From the NCBI GenBank assembly GCA_016287815.1, contig JAEEWW010000004.1, forward strand, positions 1 through 64,000: a stretch of 64,000 nt of DNA. Direction: 5' to 3'. Under the pieces are notes generated by a model. The model ran no database searches. It was not told the origin of the DNA and saw only the letters and a program-made list of their open reading frames with translations. Position numbers and translations under genes: made by a program. This DNA is from Treponema sp. (GTDB lineage Bacteria; Spirochaetota; Spirochaetia; Treponematales; Treponemataceae). Shown here one piece after another: positions 1-8,223 of the stretch; position 1 is the first letter of the stretch; each line of letters opens with the position of its first letter.

Positions 1-235
1 GGAGTGTACTATAAAGGAACTTGCAGAAGCGATTGCTTCTGTTGTATATGAAGATGTTGCTTCTACTGGACGTACATGCCGCATGGGATGGGATACGACA
101 AAGCCAAATGAAACACCTCGTAAGCTATGCGATGTTACACACCTTAATGAACTCGGCTGGAAGGCGAGGGCTTCTTTAAAGGAAGGTATTCGCATTGTTT
201 ATGACGATTTTTTACATGGAGATGTTCGAAAATAG
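1..235 (+). CDS. fcl: GDP-L-fucose synthase, C-terminal 77 residues (5' end outside window)
   Basis: The frame is open from base 2 to TAG at 233-235. The run WDTTKPNETPRKLCDV, then LGWKA and a closing EGIRIVYDDF, is the C-terminal substrate-binding part of GDP-4-keto-6-deoxymannose 3,5-epimerase/4-reductase. This NADPH-dependent cytoplasmic enzyme makes GDP-fucose for surface polysaccharide. The Rossmann fold and catalytic YxxxK lie outside the window, so the call rests on the tail; another nucleotide-sugar epimerase is less likely because this proline-arginine-lysine segment is typical of Fcl/WcaG. Confidence 0.8.
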   Translation, partial: ECTIKELAEAIASVVYEDVASTGRTCRMGWDTTKPNETPRKLCDVTHLNELGWKARASLKEGIRIVYDDFLHGDVRK

Positions 236-243
236 TTTTCTTA

Positions 244-272
244 TTGAATGCTTGGATTTTTTATAATATAAT
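244..272 (+). promoter_or_regulatory. Promoter of the FtsX-type permease, leaderless geometry
   Basis: TTGAAT (244-249), a 17-base spacer and TATAAT (267-272). The ATG at 280 follows only seven bases after the -10 box and no purine-rich ribosome site lies between, so transcription should start at or next to the start codon. Confidence 0.55.
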
Positions 273-279
273 CTAATTT

Positions 280-1707
280 ATGCTTCTCTATCTTGCTTTT
301 AAGAATATTATCTCGAAGAAAAGTTCCTTCGTTATAATTTTTTTTATTGCTTTTGCGGTTATGCTACTTGTAATTACAAATGCTGTTTTTGACAGCACTG
401 AACAAGGTGTTCAGGAGACTTTTGTTTCAAGTTTTACAGGAGACATTGTTATTCGCCCTGAATATAAGTCTCCTTTGTCGCTTTTTGGTGATGAGACTCC
501 GGTTACAGGCAGCCTTACAAAACTTCCGAATCTGATTCCATAGGATGAGATTTATACTTATCTTTCAAATCATCCTTCAGTTACAGATCTTGTTCCACAG
601 GTTTCAGGAATGGCTGTTTTGGAAAGCGATTCAGAAGATACAAAATGCTACATGTTTGGAGTTCCTGCTTCTAAGTACTTAGAGCTTATGACTTCAATTC
701 GTCTTATAGACGGCAAGGCCTGGGCTGATGGCGAAAAGGGAATCATGCTTTCAAGACCGTATGCAGAAAAAATGAAGGTTAATGTAGGGGATACCCTGCA
801 ATTTGAAATCAGCGAAGGATTTTCGTCTCGTATCCGTTCAGTAACTCTCAGCGCAATTTATGAATATTCTGTTGAAAATGCGGTTCTAGAAAAAATTGTT
901 CTTACAAATCCAGAAACGGTTCGCGCAATCATGGATATGTCTGATTTATCATCGGCGGATAAAATAGATATTTCCGATGACATGGAAAAAATGCTCTCAG
1001 ACTTTGATATTGATTCATTTTTTTCTGACGCAGAAGATATAAGCGAGGGGATTAAAACAGAAGAAATTGCTGTTTCGGATGCGGATGCTGCAGCTTTGGA
1101 GAATAGTTACACAAATTCATCATCATGGAATTTCTTGATTTGCCGGATTGATAATCCTAAAAAAGTTAAAAAACTTGTCAGATCATTAAATAGAGCTTTT
1201 AAAGAAAATGACTGGCCATGCGAAGCTGTAAACTGGCGTAGTTCTGCTGGAAACACTGCTTTTTATCTTTATATTCTTCGTCTTATACTCAATATCGGTA
1301 TTATTATAATTCTCGGTGCAGGTTTTATAGTTGTAAATAATACTCTTGTAATAAATGTTCTTGACCGTATCCGCGAAATCGGTACAATGCGGGCGATAGG
1401 AGCAAACAAACGCTACATCACGAAGGTATGCGCTTCTGAAACATTGATTATGGCTTTCATAGCTGGAATTTTAGGCTGTGTTTTCGGTGTAGTTGGTTCT
1501 TATGTTGTGTCAGCAATGCACATCACTTTTTCAATCTCTTTCATCATCCAGCTTTTTGGAGGAACGGTTCTGCATACTACAGTTTCTCTTCCTAATCTGC
1601 TTGGGGCTTTTTCACTTTCCATTTTCATTGGTCTTATTGCCTGGATTTATCCGCTTATCAATGCTATCAGGGTTAATCCCGTTGAGGCAATGCAGGGGGC
1701 AAAATAA
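280..1707 (+). pseudogene. FtsX/MacB-type ABC transporter permease interrupted by an in-frame TAG
   Basis: One continuous frame of 475 codons encodes an FtsX-family permease but is cut by TAG at 541-543. The N-terminal 87 residues carry the first membrane segment (about residues 17-33). The rest continues in the same frame with a periplasmic domain and three C-terminal membrane segments, including the family signature IREIGTMRAIGA. Codons 544-609 (DEIYTYLSNHPSV onward) are plainly coding, so this is a point nonsense change, probably CAG to TAG (Gln), and not a start-site error. A shorter product could start at ATG 610 but would lack the first membrane helix. It overlaps the next permease by one base (TAATG), so the pair would form a heterodimer. 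It could be a true pseudogene, a sequencing error or suppressed readthrough. Confidence 0.75.
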
Positions 1708-2993
1708 TGTATCAGACTATAATTGCGCTTCGCTCGCTTATTTATCGAAAAAAACAATATGTGAGTCTTTTTTTTGTCTGCATGGCAGGAGTTGCAATTT
1801 CCCTTGCCTCAATAGCGATAAGCAATGGAATGATAAAGTCACTCAATCAAAAGGCAAAAATATACTACGGTGGTGATATTGCGCTTATGTGCTCGGTAAA
1901 TGATGACGGACTTAATATCTATGATTATGATATGCATGTTGATGCAATAAAGTCTGTTCTTCCAAAAGATGCAATAGTCAGTCCTCGTATGGATTTTGAT
2001 GCCCGCTACTCATCTTTTTATTTTGAAGGAGTTCAGGCTCTTCAAAATGTTATTAAAGGTATTGATTTTAATACCGAAAAAGATTTAATTTCAAGTTTTA
2101 CCTTTGTAGACGGTGGAATTGATGGAATGGATGATTCTAACGGAGTACTCATTTCTTCTCCGATTGCAAAAATGCTCAATGTTCATGTGGGTGATGAAAT
2201 CACTTTTCAGTTGGAAACAGTTGATAATTATTTGAATACTGTGCAAGTGGAAGTAAAGGGAATCTTTCAAGATTCAAGTGTTTTTGGTATGTACACTTCT
2301 TATATGGACTTTGAATTTATCCGTGATACATACGGTCGTCCCAAAAATTATGCAAACCGGATCTGCGTTAACTTTCCTAACCGGACTGTTTCTGAAAAAG
2401 AACTTCATGATTATTATGATTCTCTCTCAAAAGTTCTTAATATGTTTCCTTGGGTTGATGATAAAAACGATTACATTGATGCAACAGATAACTTTAAGAT
2501 TGAGACATGGGGATTTATCCCCTTAAGTGCAAATCTAAATGATGTGGAAATTATGGAGCTGGCGATGGATGCGATTATTACGTTTATTGTCGCAATCCTT
2601 ACTCTGATAATCATCGCCGGAATAGGAAGTACTTACCGCGTCCTTATAATGAAACGCATTACTGAAATAGGAATTTACATGGCTGTAGGAATGAAAAAAC
2701 ACTCTATAATCAGCACGCTGCTTTTTGAGGCTCTGATTCTTCTTATTATTGGTTGTATAGGTGGAATTCTGCTTAATGCTGTTTTCTGTTCCGTTATTTC
2801 TCTTTTTGATTTTTCTTTTATTCCTTCATTTGATATGTTTCTCGAAAAAGGTAACCTTTGCCCGCGGATCGATGTTATTAAGAGTGTAATGGTTATCGTA
2901 GCAGTTATAGCCTTTACGGTTCTTGCAGTGTTGCATGCGACACTCAAGTCTATAAAAATCATGCCGGTTCAGGCCCTTGCAATAACTGAGTAG
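1707..2993 (+). CDS. FtsX/MacB-type ABC transporter permease
   Basis: A 428-residue inner-membrane protein with one N-terminal membrane helix (about residues 17-38), a large periplasmic MacB-like domain (about 40-275) and three C-terminal helices in an FtsX domain (about 285-425), with TEIGIYMAVGMKK matching the family's cytoplasmic coupling loop. Such permeases pair with a LolD/MacB ATPase to move lipoproteins or other substrates out of the inner membrane. It is translationally coupled to the interrupted permease upstream and followed by a LolA-like carrier, which argues for lipoprotein or envelope-component sorting. The substrate cannot be read from the sequence. Confidence 0.8.
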   Translation: MYQTIIALRSLIYRKKQYVSLFFVCMAGVAISLASIAISNGMIKSLNQKAKIYYGGDIALMCSVNDDGLNIYDYDMHVDAIKSVLPKDAIVSPRMDFDARYSSFYFEGVQALQNVIKGIDFNTEKDLISSFTFVDGGIDGMDDSNGVLISSPIAKMLNVHVGDEITFQLETVDNYLNTVQVEVKGIFQDSSVFGMYTSYMDFEFIRDTYGRPKNYANRICVNFPNRTVSEKELHDYYDSLSKVLNMFPWVDDKNDYIDATDNFKIETWGFIPLSANLNDVEIMELAMDAIITFIVAILTLIIIAGIGSTYRVLIMKRITEIGIYMAVGMKKHSIISTLLFEALILLIIGCIGGILLNAVFCSVISLFDFSFIPSFDMFLEKGNLCPRIDVIKSVMVIVAVIAFTVLAVLHATLKSIKIMPVQALAITE

Positions 2994-3022
2994 GCTGGGC
3001 TTTCACAAGAAGGAGGCGAACC

Positions 3023-3835
3023 ATGAAACTTACTATGTATTTTAAAAAGATTCTTACAAGTGTTTTTATTTTCTCATCATTTTGTCTTTCTGCAAATGCA
3101 ATTTCTTTATCTGATGCAAAGACGCTGCTTCAGAAAACAGAGAATTCAACTGCATTCTATGAGACTGATTTCAAGGCGGATTACGAAGTTGTTCAGCAAA
3201 AGCCGGGCGAGGGCAGAAGAGTTACAAATGCCACAATTTACCGTCGTGATAAATCCCTAAAATGGACTATTCTTATTAAGGCTCCACTCAAGGATAAAGG
3301 TAAGGGCTATTTACAGACCGATAATAGCATCTGGTTCTATGATCCTGCTGATAAACGATTCACATTCACAAGTTCAAAAGACAAATTTCAGGGCACCAAC
3401 GCAAATACATCAGATTTTGCACCTCAACTTTATGCAAAGAATTATGATATCGAATCTGCTGAAGATGTCAAACTTGGCAAACTTGAATGTGTACTTTTTA
3501 CGCTCAAGGCAAAAGCAAAGAATGTAGATTATCCGACTGTTAAATTATGGGTAACAAAGGATGACGGACTTACCCGTATGAAGGAAGATTATTCTCTTTC
3601 AGGCCAGAAGCTGAGGACAACAATCATTCCTTCTTACCAGAAAATCAACGGAGCGGGCGGAAAGCTCTATTGGATTCCTGTAAATATGAGAATTCAGGAC
3701 AATCTTAAGGGTAAAAAAATCAGCGGTAAACTGGAATATGAAACTACTCTTATTTCAATTTCAAATGCTGCTCTTGTAAAACAAGACGATACTATATATA
3801 CTAAGCCATATCTTGAACTTATGGCTGGCAATTAA
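3023..3835 (+). CDS. LolA-like periplasmic outer-membrane lipoprotein-sorting protein
   Basis: This 270-residue protein has a signal peptide (MKLTMYFKK, hydrophobic core, cleavage after SANA near residue 26) and a body rich in beta strands such as LKWTILIKAPLKDKGKGYLQ. It ends in a domain resembling the COG2834/DUF4292 outer-membrane lipoprotein-sorting family. LolA-like carriers ferry lipoproteins across the periplasm. Start chosen from the strong AAGGAGG at about 3011-3017. It lies 29 bases after the second permease and 3 bases before the next gene, so it is in the same operon. Role is inferred from fold and neighbours. Confidence 0.7.
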   Translation: MKLTMYFKKILTSVFIFSSFCLSANAISLSDAKTLLQKTENSTAFYETDFKADYEVVQQKPGEGRRVTNATIYRRDKSLKWTILIKAPLKDKGKGYLQTDNSIWFYDPADKRFTFTSSKDKFQGTNANTSDFAPQLYAKNYDIESAEDVKLGKLECVLFTLKAKAKNVDYPTVKLWVTKDDGLTRMKEDYSLSGQKLRTTIIPSYQKINGAGGKLYWIPVNMRIQDNLKGKKISGKLEYETTLISISNAALVKQDDTIYTKPYLELMAGN

Positions 3836-3838
3836 AAC

Positions 3839-5155
3839 GTGTTTTCACCCTTCAAATATTTCTTTATTTTAGTATTTATTTCACTTGTGCTTTCTTCTTC
3901 TGCGGTTTTTGCTCAGGAAGAGAGCACAGGTGATGATTATTCTGAGTTTTTTGAAAATGCAGGTGATATCGATGAACCTGTAATAACTGGAGAACCAAAT
4001 CCGGCAACAAATTATGCTGTTTCTCTTGGTTCTCTTCAATTTCCAATTGAGGTTTCAGGAAAGATGACTTCCGAGCTGGGACTTGCCTATGTCCGGAAGG
4101 ATACGGAAGAAGATGTTACCGGCTATTTTGATTTTAAAAATTACATTTATTTTACTACACGTCCTGATAAATATCTTGCCCTTAAGGGAACTATAAAATC
4201 AAGCCTTCCAGCTGATAGTGATGATGAACTTGATAATCAGTCAAATTATTTCTATGTCTATGAAATCTATTTTGATTATCTTATGTTTGACCGTATATAT
4301 GTGACGGCAGGTAAAAAAAAGACTGTATGGGGAAATATCCGCCTATTTTCTGACACAAAGGAGTATGAAGGGGATGAAGATGCGTTGTGTACAAATATTC
4401 TTTATGACTCCCTTGACCATATGTCCGGTATCATAAAAATCCCTGTAAGCAATCATACTTTTACAGGGCTTGCAATGTACCGTGGAGGAACAGGAAATGA
4501 TTCACCTGGAACAAAGGATATGTCTTTTGCTGGAAGTGCTGAATTCATTTTCTTTAACACTTCGATTAATTTTATCGGAAGACGATTCCCTATTAAAGAT
4601 AGTGAAATTGTACTACAAAAGCCTGAACTTCATAAAAACTCGATACTTGGCCTTGAACTTAAACGAACGATTTTTGGGTTTGATATTTATGGACAGGGAC
4701 TTGGAAAGCTTTCAGAAAATGAAGACGCATCTCTCAGAAAAGTATTCAAATCAAAGTTTGACGATTTGACGGCCTTTGAGAAAATTATTTCAACCGGCGG
4801 AGTTTACCGGATGTGGACTGGCAAAACTCCTTATTTTGGATTTAATTTTGAATTTCAAAATATTTATACCCCTGAACCAGAAGAAGATAAAAAGTTTTTT
4901 GTAAATCGCTTTGCAAGCTACATGGGAATTGCGAAGCTTGGACCAAATAAAGATATCAGCATTGGTGTTCAGTGGAATAATAATATTACCGAAAAGACTG
5001 GCTTTGTAAAGCCGGGTATTAACTTTTCAAAAGTTCTTCCTCACTGTGACTGGCGTTTTGGCGCAAAATATGAATACGGCTACGATGAACTGGTCAAAGG
5101 TTATTCAACAAAGCTTACTCTGGGAACATATATCACGATTTCAATGGATTACTAA
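3839..5155 (+). CDS. Predicted outer-membrane beta-barrel protein of the export locus
   Basis: This 438-residue protein begins at a GTG three bases after the LolA-like gene. It has a signal peptide (hydrophobic residues 7-24, cleavage near VFAQ), an acidic linker and then many short alternating strands with tyrosine and phenylalanine, ending in the aromatic TISMDY typical of outer-membrane barrels. I do not recognise a named family. In spirochaete loci with FtsX permeases and a COG2834 protein, such a barrel is a plausible outer-membrane partner or substrate. The TAA stop at 5153-5155 nearly touches the convergent ATPase gene. Confidence 0.55.
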   Translation: MFSPFKYFFILVFISLVLSSSAVFAQEESTGDDYSEFFENAGDIDEPVITGEPNPATNYAVSLGSLQFPIEVSGKMTSELGLAYVRKDTEEDVTGYFDFKNYIYFTTRPDKYLALKGTIKSSLPADSDDELDNQSNYFYVYEIYFDYLMFDRIYVTAGKKKTVWGNIRLFSDTKEYEGDEDALCTNILYDSLDHMSGIIKIPVSNHTFTGLAMYRGGTGNDSPGTKDMSFAGSAEFIFFNTSINFIGRRFPIKDSEIVLQKPELHKNSILGLELKRTIFGFDIYGQGLGKLSENEDASLRKVFKSKFDDLTAFEKIISTGGVYRMWTGKTPYFGFNFEFQNIYTPEPEEDKKFFVNRFASYMGIAKLGPNKDISIGVQWNNNITEKTGFVKPGINFSKVLPHCDWRFGAKYEYGYDELVKGYSTKLTLGTYITISMDY

Positions 5156-5156
5156 G

Positions 5157-5885
5157 TTATTCGTTTTGAATTTTACCGTCTCTGATTTTTATGACGTGAT
5201 CTGAGAGGGCAACGATTTTAGGATCGTGAGTTGAGAATACAAAGGTTGTCTTTAATTCCTTATTGAGCTTTTTCATCAAATCAAGAATTTGGTCACCGTT
5301 TTTAGAGTCAAGGTTTGCTGTCGGCTCATCAGCAAGAATAATAGGAGCTTTGGTAACAAGTGCGCGGGCAATTGCAACGCGTTGACGTTGCCCACCGGAA
5401 AGTTCTGAAGGCTTGTGATTTTTCCAATCGGAGAGGCCCACTGTCTCAAGAAGAAATGCTACCCAATCCCTTTTTTCGTTTGCAGAAAGTGTAGCGTTTG
5501 CAACGGATTTTCCAAGCGAAAGAGGAAATTCTACATTTTCCCATACATTTAGAACGGGTATTAAATTAAAGGTCTGAAATATAAATCCTAAATGAGCCCG
5601 GCGAAGCTCAGTGAGCTTTGAGTCGATTTTGAATGGCACTTTTTTTGATTTTTCGAGATCGATTCCCTTGTAAACATCAGTTCCTTCAAGGATAATTGAA
5701 CCTGAATTCGGCAGGTCTATAAGACCAATCATATTGAGAAGTGTAGACTTACCAGATCCGGAAGGACCAGAAAGAGCTGCAAATTCGCCTTCTTCGATTT
5801 TAAAGGAGGCATTGTCTACCGCTTTAACCTGTACCTTATCCATCTGATAGACTTTGCTAACATTTTTAAGTTCGATTACTGCCAT
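5157..5885 (-). CDS. LolD/MacB-type ABC transporter ATP-binding protein
   Basis: This 242-residue ABC ATPase has Walker A GPSGSGKST (about residues 39-47), Q-loop FIFQTFNLIPVL, signature LSGGQRQRVAIARAL, Walker B ILADEPTANLD and the H-loop STHDP. The NLIPVLNVWENVEFPL stretch is characteristic of the LolD/MacB/FtsE group, which serves FtsX-type permeases, so it almost certainly powers the two permeases on the other strand. It is convergent with the barrel gene, with one base between them. Initiation looks leaderless: the -10 box is nine bases before ATG and no ribosome site is visible. Confidence 0.88.
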   Translation of the reverse strand: MAVIELKNVSKVYQMDKVQVKAVDNASFKIEEGEFAALSGPSGSGKSTLLNMIGLIDLPNSGSIILEGTDVYKGIDLEKSKKVPFKIDSKLTELRRAHLGFIFQTFNLIPVLNVWENVEFPLSLGKSVANATLSANEKRDWVAFLLETVGLSDWKNHKPSELSGGQRQRVAIARALVTKAPIILADEPTANLDSKNGDQILDLMKKLNKELKTTFVFSTHDPKIVALSDHVIKIRDGKIQNE

Positions 5886-5894
5886 ATCGGATTA

Positions 5895-5923
5895 ATTATA
5901 CACTTTTTTTTTATTTGCGACAA
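5895..5923 (-). promoter_or_regulatory. Promoter of the LolD-like ATPase, leaderless geometry
   Basis: On the minus strand: TTGTCG, 17-base spacer, TATAAT. Nine bases separate the -10 box from ATG at 5885, without a Shine-Dalgarno sequence. Confidence 0.5.
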
Positions 5924-5949
5924 TGTTATTTTTTATTATTATAAATGCA

Positions 5950-5979
5950 TTGTACTTTTCTTCCAAAACACACTAATAT
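5950..5979 (+). promoter_or_regulatory. Promoter of the RluA-family gene, leaderless geometry
   Basis: TTGTAC (5950-5955), an 18-base spacer and TAATAT (5974-5979), then six bases (TACCCT) and ATG at 5986. No ribosome site fits in the gap. Confidence 0.4.
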
Positions 5980-5985
5980 TACCCT

Positions 5986-6867
5986 ATGACACAAAGCATA
6001 CGGTACAAGATGGCTCATAAAAAGGATTTTGGAAAAGAGAAAATAGAAATCCTTTATGAAGATTCCTATCTTATGATTGTATTAAAGCCTTCTGGCATTC
6101 TGTCTGCGCCGTATCCTGGAAGCAGGGCAAAGACTGTTCTTGATATTGTTGAACTTATAATGCGGAAAAAAGGCTCTTATTCTAAAAACCACAAACCATT
6201 GATTGTTCACAGGCTTGACCGCGATACTTCCGGGGTTATGATGCTTGCAATGACAGAAGCCGCTCAGAAAAAGATAATGGAAAACTGGCATCAAATGGTC
6301 ACTGAACGCCTTTACCGTGCGGTTGCGGAAAATCCGCGATATGGTCATTGTGAACCGTTGCTAGAAAGCGGCATAATTGATTCTCCACTGGCATATAATT
6401 CCCACAATATCGGATTTGTTCCTGAAGAATCTTCAAAGCCTCGTACTTCTGCGTTAAAGATTAAACGCCGTTCGATAAAAGCCGAAAAGGACGGAATTTT
6501 AAGTCGCAGAGGAAATAGAGAAACTTCAATTTACGAGCGAAATCTTGAAATAAAAAACGGAAAGGCTGTTTTTAAGACAATAAGTGCTCTGACTCATTAT
6601 AAAGTAATTGCACGTGGTAAAAACCACACTTTGTTTGAATTAAGCCTTGATACCGGGCGAAAAAATCAGATTCGTGCACACTTGGCAAGTAAAGGCTATC
6701 CTTTAGCCGGAGATGAAAATTACCGGGCTAAAACAGACCCGTTCGGACGGCTTGCATTACACGCACGTACTTTGGAATTTGACCATCCTTTTACAGGTGA
6801 ACATTTAAAATTTGAAGTTCCTGAGCCTGATGAATGGCTTGAATATGTACAAAAGCGAAGTATATAA
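5986..6867 (+). CDS. RluA-family RNA pseudouridine synthase
   Basis: A 293-residue enzyme that isomerises uridine to pseudouridine in rRNA or tRNA. The catalytic block is IVHRLDRDTSGVMMLA (about residues 72-87) with the active-site aspartate in HRLDRDTSG. The second conserved block, ELSLDTGRKNQIRAHLASKGYPLAGD, is near the C terminus. No N-terminal S4 domain is present, since the protein begins directly with EILYEDSYLMIVLKPSG. A segment of about 50 residues in the middle (SALKIKRRSIKAEKDGIL onward) is longer than in typical RluA members. The exact target base cannot be assigned. Confidence 0.85.
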   Translation: MTQSIRYKMAHKKDFGKEKIEILYEDSYLMIVLKPSGILSAPYPGSRAKTVLDIVELIMRKKGSYSKNHKPLIVHRLDRDTSGVMMLAMTEAAQKKIMENWHQMVTERLYRAVAENPRYGHCEPLLESGIIDSPLAYNSHNIGFVPEESSKPRTSALKIKRRSIKAEKDGILSRRGNRETSIYERNLEIKNGKAVFKTISALTHYKVIARGKNHTLFELSLDTGRKNQIRAHLASKGYPLAGDENYRAKTDPFGRLALHARTLEFDHPFTGEHLKFEVPEPDEWLEYVQKRSI

Positions 6868-6872
6868 TTATT

Positions 6873-6901
6873 TTGCTTTATGCAGTAAAATGTTGTATAA
6901 T
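6873..6901 (+). promoter_or_regulatory. Sigma70-type promoter of the barrel-like gene
   Basis: TTGCTT (6873-6878), a 17-base spacer and TATAAT (6896-6901). The transcript would have a leader of about 50 bases with a strong AGGGGGAG ribosome site just before ATG 6958. Confidence 0.6.
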
Positions 6902-6957
6902 TAAGTATAATTTAAAAATGTATTCTGCTTTTATGCGGAAATCTATAGGGGGAGTTT

Positions 6958-8130
6958 ATGATAAACTTAAAAGGATTATTATGTCTGGCAGTTGCAGGTG
7001 TTGCTGCTGCAGGTCTTTTTGCAGAAACAATTACACTTCATTGGGGTAGTAATAGTTATACATTTCAGACAGAGACACCTTCTGCAGCAAATACAGTTCA
7101 GGTTCCGGCTGAAGTTTTTAAACTTATCCAGCAGAATCAGGCTCAAATTGAAGCAGCCTTGCAGAATTACAGCGTAACTACCACGGAGATTAATAATGCT
7201 GCTCCGAAAATCAAAGAAGCATATGCTAAACTTCAATCTGAGTATGGTTTTGAAACAGATGCTCCTATTACAACAGTAACAAACGGTCTTAACGGCTTTT
7301 GTAATGATCTTTGTGACAGCCTGCCGAACTCTCAGACTCAGCAGAATGTTTGGGCTGAGGCATGGATTGGAAAACTTTTTCCGTTTCCGCATTTAGGCTT
7401 TGGTATAAACGCCGGTGTTTCCAAAATGGAAATTACTGCCTTAAAAGATGCGGCAAAAGCTCTTTCTATTGACGTAAAAGATTTGAAAGACAGTTATGTA
7501 CTTCCAACTGTAACCGCCGATGTACGCTTAGGCGGTATTGTGTTCCCGTTTGATGTTGGCCTTACGGCAATGTCAATCGATACTTCAAAAATCGGTTCTA
7601 TGGAATCTGCCATGGATCCTGTAAGTTTTGATTTCTTTACAGTTGGCGGTGATGTTCGTTATGCAATTATGCAGGGTGGCGGCATAAGACCAAAAGTTTC
7701 TGTAGGCGGCGGTTTTTATTATACTGACGGTTCTGTAAATGTAAACGATGATGATGCAAAGGCAAGCTTGAATTTTAATTCAACAACGATTTTTGCTTCT
7801 GCGCAGGCTTCTGTAAAACTTATCTGCCTTGTCCCTTTTGCAGGTGCTCGTGTATTGTTCTCTAAATCAAAGGTAGACTGGAATGTTGATGCAAAATGGG
7901 ACAGAATCTTTACAGGCGAAAGTCCAGAGATTGCAGATGTTGCAAAGTGGGGAATTATGCCGTCTAAATTCGCAGGTTCCGGAGAGTCCGACTTTTTTGA
8001 AGATATAAAACCGCAGATTTTCGGGGGTGTAGGAATTGACCTTCTGATTCTTAATGTTACTGCAAGTTTAAGCTACGATATTGCAGGTAAAATTCCAAGC
8101 GGTGCAGTAAGTTTAAGGCTTGCACTGTAA
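6958..8130 (+). CDS. Secreted, probably outer-membrane beta-barrel protein of unknown function
   Basis: This 390-residue protein has a signal peptide (MINLKGLLCLAVAGVAAAGLFA, cleavage before ETITL) and about 100 residues of helical character. It then has strand-rich segments with glycine and serine (VSVGGGFYYTDGSVNV, FGGVGIDLLILNVTASLSYDIAG), ending in VSLRLAL with a hydrophobic last residue as in many barrels. No named family is recognised. It stands alone with its own promoter, strong ribosome site and a perfect terminator, which suggests an abundant surface protein. Confidence 0.6.
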   Translation: MINLKGLLCLAVAGVAAAGLFAETITLHWGSNSYTFQTETPSAANTVQVPAEVFKLIQQNQAQIEAALQNYSVTTTEINNAAPKIKEAYAKLQSEYGFETDAPITTVTNGLNGFCNDLCDSLPNSQTQQNVWAEAWIGKLFPFPHLGFGINAGVSKMEITALKDAAKALSIDVKDLKDSYVLPTVTADVRLGGIVFPFDVGLTAMSIDTSKIGSMESAMDPVSFDFFTVGGDVRYAIMQGGGIRPKVSVGGGFYYTDGSVNVNDDDAKASLNFNSTTIFASAQASVKLICLVPFAGARVLFSKSKVDWNVDAKWDRIFTGESPEIADVAKWGIMPSKFAGSGESDFFEDIKPQIFGGVGIDLLILNVTASLSYDIAGKIPSGAVSLRLAL

Positions 8131-8148
8131 AATACTTGTAAAAATAAG

Positions 8149-8195
8149 AGGCAGACGGATTTTGAAAATCGTTTCAAAATCCGTCTGCCTTTTTT
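8149..8195 (+). terminator. Rho-independent terminator after the barrel-like gene
   Basis: A perfect 19-bp stem (AGGCAGACGGATTTTGAAA with its complement) closed by loop ATCG and followed by six T. It lies 19 bases after the stop codon. Confidence 0.9.
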
Positions 8196-8223
8196 CTGCT
8201 CTGACTTTGTTACAAAATTACTA

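Noticed and set aside
1493-1876. 127-residue ORF overlapping both permeases
   Set aside because: Frame-shifted shadow over the junction of two well-supported FtsX permease genes.
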